A stretch of DNA of 64,000 bases from Chlorobium sp. (GCA_005862285.1 SZXW01000003.1:186001-250000); one strand, 5' to 3'. Shown: positions 35,367 through 44,682, counted from the stretch's first letter. Numbers and translations are program-made. Notes: a model not told the origin generated them from the sequence alone.

Positions 35367-36326
35367 TTATTGTGCTTTTTTTCTTCCGGAAATATTTTCA
35401 GCTACGGCCCGGGCGTTGCGTTTCAGTCGTCGAAGGCCTATGCGATAAACGGGTGTGTCTGAGAAAAGATCGCTGAAACCTGATTTCGTAAGGTTCAGGA
35501 TGGATTCAGTGGTTATGTCAAGCAGGTTTCTGTTCTGATAAAATGACTTTTCAGCTTTGACAAGCGCCTGCATATTGTAGGGACAGACTTCCTGGCAGCG
35601 GTCGCAGCCGAAAAGGTTTTCACCGATCATTTCAGCTTCTACAGGTGTGAACTCCCGTTTCAATTCAATGGTGAGGTAGGAGATGCATTTCGTTGCATCG
35701 AGTTTCCCTGCTTCGGCAAGGGCTCCGGTCGGACAGTTTTCCATACAGGCGCTGCATCCTCCGCAGGGATAGGGAAGCGGCGGTTTCATATCGGTGATTT
35801 CCCGGTCGATCAGGAGCTCTCCGAGGAAGATATAGGATCCTGCCGAAGGTACGATCAGCAGGGTATTTTTACCGGTTCTTCCGATCCCGGACTGTTCAGC
35901 CCAGGCTTTTTCCAGAACGGGAGAACTGTCGACGGCAACTGCTGTTTTCAAAGGTTCATCGAACAGGGTTTTCAGGAAGTTTCCCAGTTCCTCGAGTTTG
36001 CTCCGGATAATGACGTGATAGTCTCCAGCCAGCGCATATCGTGATATTTTCGGCTTGCCGGAGACAGTATCGAGATGGTGATTGTAACTGATTGCTGTGG
36101 AAATGATGGTTTTCAGGCCGGGAAGGAGTATTTCGGGTTTTGCCCTTTCCTGCAGATGTTTTTCAAGGAAAGTCATATCTCCATGCCTTTTTTCCCGGAT
36201 CATCTGTTCGTACCGTTCTATTGCAGTTGCCTGTTTCTGCGGAGCTGAAAAACCGATTGCTGCGAATCCAAGCCGTGCGGCTTCTCTGCGGATGTTACGT
36301 ACAAGATCGGGCTGTTCTGCGGCCAT
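35367..36326 (-). CDS. queG: Epoxyqueuosine reductase
   Basis: Last step of queuosine synthesis: reduces epoxyqueuosine in tRNA with cobalamin and two [4Fe-4S] clusters. The 319 residues have the N-terminal cobalamin/substrate domain (GFAAIGFS ... RHGDMTFLEKHLQERA, SYNHHLD, VDSSPVLEKAWAEQSGIG with the catalytic Asp) and a ferredoxin-like domain with CGGCSACMENCPTGAL and CDRCQEVCPYN. The C-terminus is short, without the HEAT repeats of some homologues. It stands alone. A 218-base spacer separates it from the divergent crtU gene. Confidence 0.94.
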   Translation of the reverse strand: MAAEQPDLVRNIRREAARLGFAAIGFSAPQKQATAIERYEQMIREKRHGDMTFLEKHLQERAKPEILLPGLKTIISTAISYNHHLDTVSGKPKISRYALAGDYHVIIRSKLEELGNFLKTLFDEPLKTAVAVDSSPVLEKAWAEQSGIGRTGKNTLLIVPSAGSYIFLGELLIDREITDMKPPLPYPCGGCSACMENCPTGALAEAGKLDATKCISYLTIELKREFTPVEAEMIGENLFGCDRCQEVCPYNMQALVKAEKSFYQNRNLLDITTESILNLTKSGFSDLFSDTPVYRIGLRRLKRNARAVAENISGRKKAQ

Positions 36327-36545
36327 GGATGGAAAAAAGTATTTTAAGGTTGGTTAAGCAAGTAAATATCGCTAAATAAATATACAGGTAGTTAGTGTTA
36401 AATTGTACCGGGAATCCGGTATCTCATGCAGTGTTTGCTGAAAAGCCGGCGGCTGACGGGTTTTTATCTGTAGTTCCGGCACATTTCAGTACACTTTGCA
36501 GGAAAGACAGCGATTCCGCTGTTTTCTTCATCACTTCTGTATGGC

Positions 36546-38468
36546 ATGGAAAGACGTGAATTCTTAAGGAGACTGTTTAAACGCACAGCTATTGGAGCTG
36601 GTGCAGCGGCTGCAGGCAGTGCGGGTCTCGTTGGTTATTATCAGCCGAGGAAGGAATTTTACCGGAAGAACACCCGGGAGAATGAGGGCAGGGAAAAACT
36701 CGACAGGCCGAGGAAGGTTGTGGTTATTGGTGGAGGTCTTGCCGGAATCAGTGCTGCTCTCGAACTTGCGAAGAAAGGGTTTCAGGTCACACTGGTGGAA
36801 TCGTCCTCTTCACTTGGCGGAAAACTGACCGGCTGGCAGCTCGATGCACTTGGTGAGCGGTTTCCGGTCGAGCATGGTTTTCACGGCTTTTTTGACCAGT
36901 ACTACAACCTGAACGAAATATTTTCTCTTGGAGGGGTGAAGCGGGAAGTCTTCAGTGAATCACCCGGTTATCCTGTGCTTTTCAGGGATTTTCCCGCTGA
37001 AGTATTCGGCCAGACCCCGAAATATTTTCCTTTCAATGTATTCTCGATCCTCGGCCAGTCCAGAAGGCTGGACCTGATGTCCTTTCTGAAAAACTCGAAG
37101 GGGCTTATTTCAACGCTGCAGCTGTTCCAGTATGATTACGCAACGGCATTCAGCCGTTATGATTCCATCGATTTCCTGACCTTCTGCCGCAGGAAAGATA
37201 TCCTGCCCGCTTTTGTCGATACTGTTCTCCACCCTTTCGCTGATGCCACCATGAACCGGATGGAGGTACTTTCAGCAGCTGAAGCTCTCCGTTACTTCCA
37301 TTTTTATTTCATGGGCAGCCCTGAAGGTCTTGCATTCCGAATAACTAACCGGGACTGCATGAGCGCGCTTATCGATCCGCTCGAATCGAAGCTCCGCGAA
37401 TTGGGTGTCACGCTCAGGAAAGGCAGCACGGCAAGGAAACTTGTTACGGAAGGCCGCAAGGTGTCAGGTGTGCTCATCGATTCCGGCGCGAGCGGTGGGG
37501 CGCTGTATCTCGAAATCGACCGGAATGAAGTTCCTGACAGAGGATTCAGGGTTTTTCATACCGCTGAAGGCATACCTGTTCTGATCGGAAAGCATGGCGG
37601 AGGATTTGCAGCTTTTGACGCGAGGTGTACGCATATGGGCTGCCCTGTCAGTTATGAGGTTCAGAGCGGCGGTTTTTACTGCCCCTGCCATTCAGGCCGG
37701 TATGATCTGTCCGGCAAACCCGTAAGCGGTCCGCCAAAAGCTTCACTGACCCTGCTTTCGGTTTCGATTGAAGGCGGACGGCTTGTCGTAAAATCTGCAG
37801 CTGACAGCGGCGGAGAACTCCTGGCATGCGACTATTGCATAGTGGCATCCAATGTCAGCGGTACCAGGGAACTTGTAAAGGCATCCACAATTGAAGAACC
37901 GGCTTTCGAAAAGAAGGTTGCTTCGCTTGGAGAAGCCGACCCATACTCTGTCTACAGGCTCTGGCTCGACAAACCGCTCGATACTGCTCATTTTCCCTTC
38001 TATACGACATCGGGATATACCTATACCGATTCTGCCACGATCTACTCACATTTCCAGGAACCGTTCATTTCATGGGCGAAAAAAAGAGGAGGTTCGGTTA
38101 TCGAGCTCCATGCCTATGCCATAGCTCCCGGCGATATCAGGCCGGAAGAGGAAATAAAATCAACGATGCAGCGAGAAATGCGCTCGATGTTTCCTGAAAT
38201 TGCCGGTGCGAATGTGCTGCACGAATTATACATGCAGCAGTCCAATTTTACACGGTGGGCACCGGGGGATCATGCTTCGCGTCCCGGGGTCGAAACTCCC
38301 GTTGCCAACCTTTTTCTTGCAGGAGACTGGGTGAGGGTGGATGCTCCGGTTTTTCTGATGGAAGCCGCAGCTTTTACAGGGCGGATGGCGGCAAACGCCG
38401 TTTTCCGAAACGAATCACTGAAAACCGTGCCGCTTCCCATTGTTCCGATGGAAGGTATTTTTGCCTGA
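36546..38468 (+). CDS. crtU: Carotenoid aromatic-ring synthase (CrtU-type) with Rieske domain
   Basis: A 640-residue flavoprotein of the carotenoid desaturase superfamily. Order of parts: twin-arginine-type leader (RREFLRRLFK then a Gly/Ala core, residues 3-31), FAD loop VVVIGGGLAGISAALELAKK (G62-G64), substrate domain, an inserted Rieske [2Fe-2S] domain with C361-T-H363 and C379-PC-H382, and the C-terminal FAD part ending FLAGDWVRVDAPVFLMEAA. This layout fits CrtU of green sulfur bacteria, which desaturates and shifts a methyl on a beta-ring to give the phi-ring of chlorobactene or isorenieratene. A broader FAD/Rieske oxidoreductase role cannot be fully excluded. Confidence 0.75.
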   Translation: MERREFLRRLFKRTAIGAGAAAAGSAGLVGYYQPRKEFYRKNTRENEGREKLDRPRKVVVIGGGLAGISAALELAKKGFQVTLVESSSSLGGKLTGWQLDALGERFPVEHGFHGFFDQYYNLNEIFSLGGVKREVFSESPGYPVLFRDFPAEVFGQTPKYFPFNVFSILGQSRRLDLMSFLKNSKGLISTLQLFQYDYATAFSRYDSIDFLTFCRRKDILPAFVDTVLHPFADATMNRMEVLSAAEALRYFHFYFMGSPEGLAFRITNRDCMSALIDPLESKLRELGVTLRKGSTARKLVTEGRKVSGVLIDSGASGGALYLEIDRNEVPDRGFRVFHTAEGIPVLIGKHGGGFAAFDARCTHMGCPVSYEVQSGGFYCPCHSGRYDLSGKPVSGPPKASLTLLSVSIEGGRLVVKSAADSGGELLACDYCIVASNVSGTRELVKASTIEEPAFEKKVASLGEADPYSVYRLWLDKPLDTAHFPFYTTSGYTYTDSATIYSHFQEPFISWAKKRGGSVIELHAYAIAPGDIRPEEEIKSTMQREMRSMFPEIAGANVLHELYMQQSNFTRWAPGDHASRPGVETPVANLFLAGDWVRVDAPVFLMEAAAFTGRMAANAVFRNESLKTVPLPIVPMEGIFA

Positions 38469-39608
38469 CTACTGAAGGCCGAGGCATCTTACGACAGTGT
38501 CGTGCAGCAGCGGCCGGAATTTGCGGATTTTGATGTTTTCGGATGTCGGATAGACCCTGTTGCAGAGGAATATCACAGCCAGGTTTCTGGTCGGGTCGAT
38601 CCAGATACTGGTGCCGGTATAACCGAGATGGCCATAGGATGCGGTTGAAAAGAGGGTTCCCGCCGATGAACTTCCGCCGGGCGAACGAACATCCCATCCA
38701 AGCGCACGCAGACCTTCTGGATGTGACAGGAATTTCCGTATGGTGCTTTCCTGCACATAGACTTTGTTGTCAAGCTTTCCTCCGTTCATGATCATCCTTG
38801 CGAACCGGACGAGGTCGCCTGTTGTGGAATAGAGACCGGCATGACCTGCGGCACCTCCAAGAAGGGCGGCGTTCTGGTCGTGCACAAGTGGACGTGGAGT
38901 TGAAAGTGGCCAGTCGCTGTCCTTTTCCACCGGTGCGATATGCCATATCAGCGACTGAGCCGGATTGAACATCGTTGTGTTCATGCCGAGCGGTACCGCA
39001 AAGCGTTCATGGAAGTTGGATGCGAGGCTTTTTCCTGTGACAGTTTCAATGATTCTGCCGAGAAGGATGAACCCGAGATCGCTGTAAACCGTCGTTGTGT
39101 TGGGAGCATTGGTCAGGGTATCGTTATAGATAGCAGTAAAGACCTCATCGGGGGTTCTGCAGCTTTTCGCAAACCAGGTATGTGCCCTGAGCCCCGAATT
39201 ATGACGCAGGAGGTTTTCGATGGTGACTTTTTCCTTGCCGTTTCTTGCGAAATCCGGAAGGTAACGGCAAACAGGAGCCCCCAGTGATAGCGAGTCCCGT
39301 TCCGCAAGCTGCATGATGATGCTTGTCGTGGCTACAGCCTTGGTCAGAGACGCGAGGTCATACACCGTTTCCGTATCCACCGGACGGCTTGCACCGTCAT
39401 AGGTCATCCGGCCGAAAGCTTTCCGGTATACCACCTGATCCCTGCATATAACAGCAATGCCTGCACCCGGAAAAACGCTGTCCCTGACCGCTTTTTCGAT
39501 TGCAGAATCGAGAGGCCTGAAATCATGGACAGAAGCCCTTGCCTGTAGCGATAAACCAAGACAGACGATACAAAGCCATGCTGTTGTTATGGTACGCTGC
39601 ACGCTCAT
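38469..39608 (-). CDS. Exported serine hydrolase (class C beta-lactamase/PBP fold)
   Basis: A 379-residue protein with a signal peptide (TAWLCIVCLGLSLQARAS) and the beta-lactamase-related hydrolase fold. The nucleophile motif is S87-LT-K90; the second motif is Y175-S-D; a third region HLGYTGTSIWI fits the HxG-type strand. Such proteins act as D-amino acid peptidases, esterases or cell-wall hydrolases; true beta-lactamase activity is not implied. It is the last gene of the leftward mlaE-F-D run (14 bases after mlaD) and its stop codon is directly next to that of convergent crtU. Confidence 0.85.
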   Translation of the reverse strand: MSVQRTITTAWLCIVCLGLSLQARASVHDFRPLDSAIEKAVRDSVFPGAGIAVICRDQVVYRKAFGRMTYDGASRPVDTETVYDLASLTKAVATTSIIMQLAERDSLSLGAPVCRYLPDFARNGKEKVTIENLLRHNSGLRAHTWFAKSCRTPDEVFTAIYNDTLTNAPNTTTVYSDLGFILLGRIIETVTGKSLASNFHERFAVPLGMNTTMFNPAQSLIWHIAPVEKDSDWPLSTPRPLVHDQNAALLGGAAGHAGLYSTTGDLVRFARMIMNGGKLDNKVYVQESTIRKFLSHPEGLRALGWDVRSPGGSSSAGTLFSTASYGHLGYTGTSIWIDPTRNLAVIFLCNRVYPTSENIKIRKFRPLLHDTVVRCLGLQ

Positions 39609-39622
39609 GGGAATTTCCGGCG

Positions 39623-40501
39623 CTAAAAGAGCGAGAATTTCACATACCGGCCCGGTTTCCTTTTCAGGTCGATCAGGACGGAATCAAGCGAAGCGATCGT
39701 ATGGCTCAGGTTGTTATAGAGCTTCGGGTTGGAAGCAAGCTGGCCGAGCGTACCTTTGTCGCTGTTGATCTTGGCGAGCAGCGTTTCAGTCTGCTGGGCC
39801 GCCTGGTTGAGGCGCTCGATAGTTTCTTCGGTGTTTTTCGCCATCGCTTTGTCATTGATCAGCTTCGGCAGAAGCCCGTCCCCATGTGAAGCCTTTCTGG
39901 AAAGCGCGGAAAGTTCGCTTGTTGCGGTTTTCAGGTTGCCGACAGTTTCAGCAAGTTCATTACCGAGTTTTTCGTCCGAAACAAGTCTTCCGGCCATCCC
40001 TTTTCCGCTGTTGAGGTGGTCGAGCAGTTCATTGACTTTTTCAAATGTAGCAACAGCCTTGTCGGTAAGTGATGCCATGCCGTCTTCGGTTTTGAGAGAG
40101 ATATAATCTCCATTCTGGATTTTCGACCCTTTTCCGGTCGTGATGTCGATATATTTGTCCCCGAGAATGCCAAGGGATTTGATCGTCGCTTTCGAATCTT
40201 TAGTGACAAGAGGAGCGAATTCGTTTTTGAGACGGAGTTCGGCTACGACAAAGAGTGAATCGTGTCTCGATATAAATTCCATTTTCGAAACCGAGCCGAT
40301 CTTTTTGCCGGAAACCGAGACGAAATTGTTTTCAGCAAGGCTCTGCATATCCTGCGACATGACTTTTACGGTTGTGACACCGGTGAACATGTTCGTGTTC
40401 TTGCCGATTACAAGTCCGAGGTAAGCTGCAAAACCGATGCCGAGAATGAAAAAAATACCGGTTTTCAGATCGCTCCATTTCAAAGCGTTCGGATTTTTCA
40501 T
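39623..40501 (-). CDS. mlaD: MlaD/MCE-domain lipid-transport protein
   Basis: A 292-residue protein with one N-terminal membrane helix (about residues 12-31, IFFILGIGFAAYLGLVIGKN) and an MCE domain (about 38-115, including SGKKIGSVSKMEFI and LGILGDKYIDITTGKGS). A long helical region rich in Leu/Lys/Asn and Gln follows. MlaD-type proteins form a periplasmic ring that passes phospholipids between the inner-membrane ABC complex and the outer membrane. It follows mlaF by 21 bases and mlaE by about 760. No mlaC or mlaB is next to it. Confidence 0.88.
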   Translation of the reverse strand: MKNPNALKWSDLKTGIFFILGIGFAAYLGLVIGKNTNMFTGVTTVKVMSQDMQSLAENNFVSVSGKKIGSVSKMEFISRHDSLFVVAELRLKNEFAPLVTKDSKATIKSLGILGDKYIDITTGKGSKIQNGDYISLKTEDGMASLTDKAVATFEKVNELLDHLNSGKGMAGRLVSDEKLGNELAETVGNLKTATSELSALSRKASHGDGLLPKLINDKAMAKNTEETIERLNQAAQQTETLLAKINSDKGTLGQLASNPKLYNNLSHTIASLDSVLIDLKRKPGRYVKFSLF

Positions 40502-40522
40502 ACAGAAAAAGTCATTTGGAAG

Positions 40523-41257
40523 TTATAATTCAAGGATCTTGTCTGAAAGTATTGACCGTATAAATGGATGCTGCGAGTCATGGAGCTTTTCCGTGACATC
40601 GTCGAATATGATCTCTCCCTGGTAGAGAACGGAGACACAATCGGCTGTATGAAACACATCGTCAATAATATGGGTGACGATAACGGCTCCGAGATTGTTG
40701 TTGTGACGCAGATCACTGATAAGGGAAAGGATTTTTTTTGAACTGACCGGGTCGAGACCTGCCGTAGGTTCGTCAAAAAGGATCATGCGAGGCTTGAATA
40801 TCATGGCCCTGCCGATCGCGACCCTTTTACGCATGCCGCCGCTCAGGCTTTCGGGAAGTTTGTCTTCGTAACCTTCGAGGCCTGCGAACCGGATCTGTTC
40901 TCCAACTCTCTGAGCGACCTCCGATTCCGGAAGGTTAAGGTTTTCCCGAAGAAAAAAACCGAGGTTCTGGCTGATTGTCAGAGAATCGAAAAGCGCATTT
41001 CCCTGAAACACCATTCCCATTTTCCGCCGGATTTCATAGAGCTCGGTCTCCTTCATGCTGGTGATGTCGGTGCCGTCAACCAGCACTTTGCCGCAATCCG
41101 GTTTGATCAGGCCCAGCATAAGCTTCAGGATCGTGCTTTTTCCCACGCCGCTCGGTCCGAGAATTGCCTTGATGGTGTTATCCTGGACCTTCAGTGAGAT
41201 ATTTTTCAGGATCTGTTTGTCTCCGAAGCTCAGGCATACATTTTTCAACTCGATCAT
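40523..41257 (-). CDS. mlaF: MlaF-type ABC ATPase
   Basis: The 244-residue ATPase of the phospholipid transport complex. Walker A is LGPSGVGKSTILKL, the signature is SLSGGMRKRVAIGRAM, Walker B is MILFDEPTAGLDP, and the switch histidine lies in VIVTHIIDD. The insertion LPESLSGGMRKR and the C-terminal tail are typical of the Mla/Mkl group. It starts 4 bases after mlaE, so the two are coupled. It would energise retrograde or anterograde phospholipid movement that keeps outer-membrane asymmetry. Confidence 0.92.
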   Translation of the reverse strand: MIELKNVCLSFGDKQILKNISLKVQDNTIKAILGPSGVGKSTILKLMLGLIKPDCGKVLVDGTDITSMKETELYEIRRKMGMVFQGNALFDSLTISQNLGFFLRENLNLPESEVAQRVGEQIRFAGLEGYEDKLPESLSGGMRKRVAIGRAMIFKPRMILFDEPTAGLDPVSSKKILSLISDLRHNNNLGAVIVTHIIDDVFHTADCVSVLYQGEIIFDDVTEKLHDSQHPFIRSILSDKILEL

Positions 41258-41261
41258 TGGC

Positions 41262-42056
41262 CTACATGTTTTCCAGGACTATTTTGGAGACGTAAAAATT
41301 TGCAACCAGCACAAGTCCGGAAGACACGACGATTCCCTTGATGGTGGAGCGCCCGACGCCGGCCGTTCCACCCCTGGCGGAAAAGCCGTTGAAACTGCTG
41401 ACAAGCGTAATAATGATTGCGAATACCGGGGCCTTGAGGAATCCCACCACGAAATCTTTCGGCACAAGCCTCGGATAAACCGAATTCCAGAATATGCCCG
41501 GGTCGAGCTTGTGGTAATGCTCGGCAAGATAGGCCGCACTGTGCAGTCCGGCATAATCAGACAAGGCTGTCAGTGGAAAAAACATGATGAGAGCAGCCAC
41601 CAGTCTCGGCATGACCAGTTTGGCAATCGGATCGGTACCGAAGGCACGAAGGGCGTCGATCTGTTCGGAAATTTTCATGGCGCCAAGCTCGGCTCCGTTT
41701 CTCGATCCGAACCGCGCAGAGAGCATGAGCCCCATCAGCAGCGGGCCAAGTTCACGGAGAACGGAAATGGACGTAGATCTTCCGAGCATGGTTTTTGCAC
41801 CGAAATCTTCAAGAAGGTTTCCGACCTCTATGGCAAGCAGGGCCCCGATAGATATGGAACTGACCAGAACAATCGGAATCGAGTCAGTGCCGCAGATCGC
41901 CATCTGGTCAAGAACATCTCTCCAGTAGCGTTTCATTTTCGGAAACGTGAAAAAAGCCCTCAATGAAAAAAGGAAAAACTCCTGAATGTTATAGAGAAAT
42001 TCCTTGAGATCCGAGGTGAACTGTTTCCACAGATTCCCTATGATGTTTGACAGCAT
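41262..42056 (-). CDS. mlaE: MlaE-type ABC permease
   Basis: A 264-residue permease with five to six membrane helices and the MlaE/YrbE signature: IPIVLVSSISIGALLAIEVGN, SVLRELGPLLMGLMLSARFGS, AELGAMKISEQIDALRAFGTDP (coupling helix to the ATPase) and AVFAIIITLVSSFNGF. It heads the leftward mlaE-mlaF-mlaD-serine hydrolase operon. The N-terminal 60 residues precede the first strong helix and are mostly polar. Confidence 0.92.
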   Translation of the reverse strand: MLSNIIGNLWKQFTSDLKEFLYNIQEFFLFSLRAFFTFPKMKRYWRDVLDQMAICGTDSIPIVLVSSISIGALLAIEVGNLLEDFGAKTMLGRSTSISVLRELGPLLMGLMLSARFGSRNGAELGAMKISEQIDALRAFGTDPIAKLVMPRLVAALIMFFPLTALSDYAGLHSAAYLAEHYHKLDPGIFWNSVYPRLVPKDFVVGFLKAPVFAIIITLVSSFNGFSARGGTAGVGRSTIKGIVVSSGLVLVANFYVSKIVLENM

Positions 42057-42156
42057 AAACGTTTAATGATAAGGGTCACTGCCCGCAGACAGCAGAGCCT
42101 GAAAAACATGTTTGAAATAATAGCAAAACTTCGTTAAAAGCCAAATCACACATTTT

Positions 42157-43017
42157 TCAGGCATTTACAAGCCGGCATTTCATTTTCGTCACCCATTGGT
42201 AGGGGATGGTAACCTTCCCGAAAGTATCTTCATCACGTTCTTTCAGTCCATGGTAATCGGACCCCCCGGAAAAGAGGAGAAAATACTCGTTGGCGATTTC
42301 CCGATAGTAATTCTGTTTGTAGGTATCATGGGATGGATGAACAATTTCAATGCCGTCAAGGCCGAACGTGATCAGCTGTTTGAGGGTTTCATCGGGTACG
42401 TTCTGTGCCGGATGGGCAAGAAAAGAGAGCCCCGAAGCCTCGTTGATGAGTCTGATAACTTCACCCGGATGTGTTTCAATGCTTTTCACATAAGCGGGGC
42501 TGTGCGAACCGAGATATTTGCTGAAAGCCTCGCTGAAGCTTTTCACATATCCGACATCCTGGAGCACAGCGGCTATATGGGGCCTGCCTACACTACCGTT
42601 CTGGGCTTTGGTAATGATCTGCTCAATACCGATCTTGACGCCCATTTTGGCAAGTTTGGTCACCATTCTTTCAGCTCTTTCGGTACGAAGCTGACGGCAA
42701 TGGTCGAGATATCTTTTCAGCTCCGAATGCTGATAATTGAAAAAATAACCAAGGACATGAATATCATAGCCCTTGTAAGTCGAGCTCATTTCTACACCAG
42801 GAATAAGTTCGACGCCTTTCTCCAAGGCTAATGGCTTTGCTTTGTCAATACCTAAAACAGAGTCATGATCAGTTATACTAATGGCATTCAATCCTGACTG
42901 GGCGGCTTTCTCTATAATCTCCTCAGGGGTGAAAATGCCATCTGAACATTTTGTGTGTATGTGTAAGTCTGCTTTTTCAAAGCCATTATGCCCTACGCCT
43001 GACGAGCTGTACGGCAT
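42157..43017 (-). CDS. PHP-domain phosphoesterase
   Basis: A 286-residue member of the PHP family (RNase AM/YciV/TrpH-like), with metal ligands in ADLHIHTKCSDG (H19, H21), ISITDHDSVLGID, GVEMSSTYKGYDIHVLGYFF, SFLAHPAQN and GGSDYHGLKERD. Members hydrolyse phosphoester bonds of nucleotides or short RNAs, for example 3',5'-bisphosphates or 5' ends of oligoribonucleotides. It lies 114 bases after uppP on the same strand, so it may be the end of that operon. The substrate is not certain. Confidence 0.87.
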   Translation of the reverse strand: MPYSSSGVGHNGFEKADLHIHTKCSDGIFTPEEIIEKAAQSGLNAISITDHDSVLGIDKAKPLALEKGVELIPGVEMSSTYKGYDIHVLGYFFNYQHSELKRYLDHCRQLRTERAERMVTKLAKMGVKIGIEQIITKAQNGSVGRPHIAAVLQDVGYVKSFSEAFSKYLGSHSPAYVKSIETHPGEVIRLINEASGLSFLAHPAQNVPDETLKQLITFGLDGIEIVHPSHDTYKQNYYREIANEYFLLFSGGSDYHGLKERDEDTFGKVTIPYQWVTKMKCRLVNA

Positions 43018-43130
43018 GTCTGACTGGTTAAGTTGTTAATTATACATTTCTATATATAAGAAAATTTCACAGTCCGTTTTACAGAAATGAGAATTATTTT
43101 TTATGGTAAAAAGTTGCCAGCTTCTCCCTC

Positions 43131-43979
43131 TCAGGGTTTCAGCAGCCCCGAGGAAATGAGGTACAGGATACCCGCTCCGGCAGCGATACGATATACGATG
43201 AAAATCGTTGTCGTATGTTTTTTCAAATAGTTGAGCAGGAACGCTATGGATGCATATCCGGTGATCCCCGCAACTGCTGTAGCGACAATCAGGTTCAGTC
43301 CGCTTGCCGGTGATGAGGCGATGCCGTGCCATGAATGGTAAAGTTCCAGCATCGCAGCGGCAAATACGGAAGGAAGTGAGAGCAGGAAAGAGAACCTGGC
43401 AGCGGTAGAGCGATCGAGATTCAGCAGAAGTCCTCCGGTTATCGTGACCCCTGAACGTGATGAACCGGGAATGAGCGCCACGCTCTGGGCAAATCCGATC
43501 AGGATCGCTTCCTTCCAGCCGATGTTTTCAAGGGATTTCATGGGAAGGTTCCTTTCAAGCCTCTTCTTTATTTTCAGTTCAGCCAGGATAAGCACGAAGG
43601 CAAGGATGATGAGAGCCCCACTGATCCAGTAAAGTGAACGAAGACTTGTTTCAATCTGCGATTTGAACAGAAGACCGAAGAAAACGATCGGAACGGTGCC
43701 TGCTGCGATCATCCATCCCATTTTCGCTTCTGTGGTCTCCAAGGGTTTGCGGTGAAGCAATCCCAGGATAACTGCCCGCGAGATCGAAAAAATATCATTG
43801 CGGAAATAGATCAGCACGGCCGCAAGGGTTCCCAGCTGAATGATTGCCGTGAAAGCGGCACCGGGGTCTTCCCATCCGGCGAGCGCGGGAACGATTCTCA
43901 GGTGAGCGGTGCTGCTGATGGGCAGAAATTCCGTCAATCCCTGTATCAGGCCGAGAAGAGCTGCTTCTGGAGTGGTCAT
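43131..43979 (-). CDS. uppP: Undecaprenyl-diphosphatase (UppP/BacA)
   Basis: Dephosphorylates undecaprenyl pyrophosphate to recycle the lipid carrier for peptidoglycan and LPS. The 282-residue membrane protein has seven to eight helices. The motifs are LGLIQGLTEFLPISSTAHLR at the N-terminus and LIPGSSRSGVTITGG in the middle, the two catalytic Gly/Ser/Arg boxes. Its start overlaps the rdgB stop by four bases (ATGA), showing translational coupling in a pdxJ-rdgB-uppP operon. Confidence 0.95.
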   Translation of the reverse strand: MTTPEAALLGLIQGLTEFLPISSTAHLRIVPALAGWEDPGAAFTAIIQLGTLAAVLIYFRNDIFSISRAVILGLLHRKPLETTEAKMGWMIAAGTVPIVFFGLLFKSQIETSLRSLYWISGALIILAFVLILAELKIKKRLERNLPMKSLENIGWKEAILIGFAQSVALIPGSSRSGVTITGGLLLNLDRSTAARFSFLLSLPSVFAAAMLELYHSWHGIASSPASGLNLIVATAVAGITGYASIAFLLNYLKKHTTTIFIVYRIAAGAGILYLISSGLLKP

Positions 43980-44677
43980 TGTTTTTCAGGTTGGCGATTG
44001 GGGGAAGATGATTGCTGCAAAATGTTATTCAGGTCGGCGACCGCTTTTCTGACGGCAAGGGCCCGGTGGCTGAGGGAGTTTTTTTCGGCGATGCTCATTT
44101 CAGCATAGGTTCTGCCTGTCCCGTTCACCATGAAAACCGGATCATAGCCGAAACCTTCGCTACCTGTCCGTTCAAGGGTGATCGTGCCGCTGACAGAGCC
44201 TTCGCAGGTATGCTCGAATGAAAAATCCCCTCCTGCGGACTGAATGCATCCTTTCAAGGCAATCACGGTACGGAAATGTGCCTTACGGTTTTCGACACCC
44301 TGCATGCGTTCGAGCAGATAGCGGACATTGTCTTCATAAGCCGGCGGCCTCCCGTCCGGCATGGGTGCAAAACGGGCCGAATAAACCCCGGGAGCTCCCT
44401 GCAGCGAATCCACCTCGAGCCCGGTGTCGTCAGCAAGGGCGATCATGCGCCGGAACCGTCCTGCAAGGTGGCTGATTATGGCCCTTGCCTTTAGCAGTGC
44501 ATTTCCCTCGAGGGTTTCTTCGGTCTCGTCCACCTCGATTTCGACACCGAGGTCCCGGAGGCAGAATACATCGATAGAGGGTGAAATGTTTTCGAGAAGA
44601 GGACGCATTTCCTTCACCTTGTCTCGATTTCCCGTGGCGAGAACGATCGCGGTCCTGTTTTCCGAAACTGGGTCCAT
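43976..44677 (-). CDS. rdgB: Non-canonical purine NTP pyrophosphatase (RdgB/HAM1)
   Basis: Removes dITP, XTP and similar damaged purine nucleotides. The 233 residues include the family opening IVLATGNRDKVKEMRPLL, IEVDETEETLEGNALLKARA, the metal Asp in ALADDTGLEVDSLQGAPGVYSARFA, and GFGYDPVF with SHRALAVRK. The C-terminal tail of about 15 residues is polar and extra. It lies between pdxJ (5 bases) and uppP (overlap). Confidence 0.94.
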   Translation of the reverse strand: MDPVSENRTAIVLATGNRDKVKEMRPLLENISPSIDVFCLRDLGVEIEVDETEETLEGNALLKARAIISHLAGRFRRMIALADDTGLEVDSLQGAPGVYSARFAPMPDGRPPAYEDNVRYLLERMQGVENRKAHFRTVIALKGCIQSAGGDFSFEHTCEGSVSGTITLERTGSEGFGYDPVFMVNGTGRTYAEMSIAEKNSLSHRALAVRKAVADLNNILQQSSSPNRQPEKQ

Positions 44678-44682
44678 GGTCG

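Noticed and set aside
42097-42162. Inverted repeat GCCTGAAAAA/TTTTTCAGGC between mlaE and the PHP gene
   Set aside because: Ten-base arms are separated by 46 bases and one overlaps the PHP stop; too loose to call a terminator with confidence.
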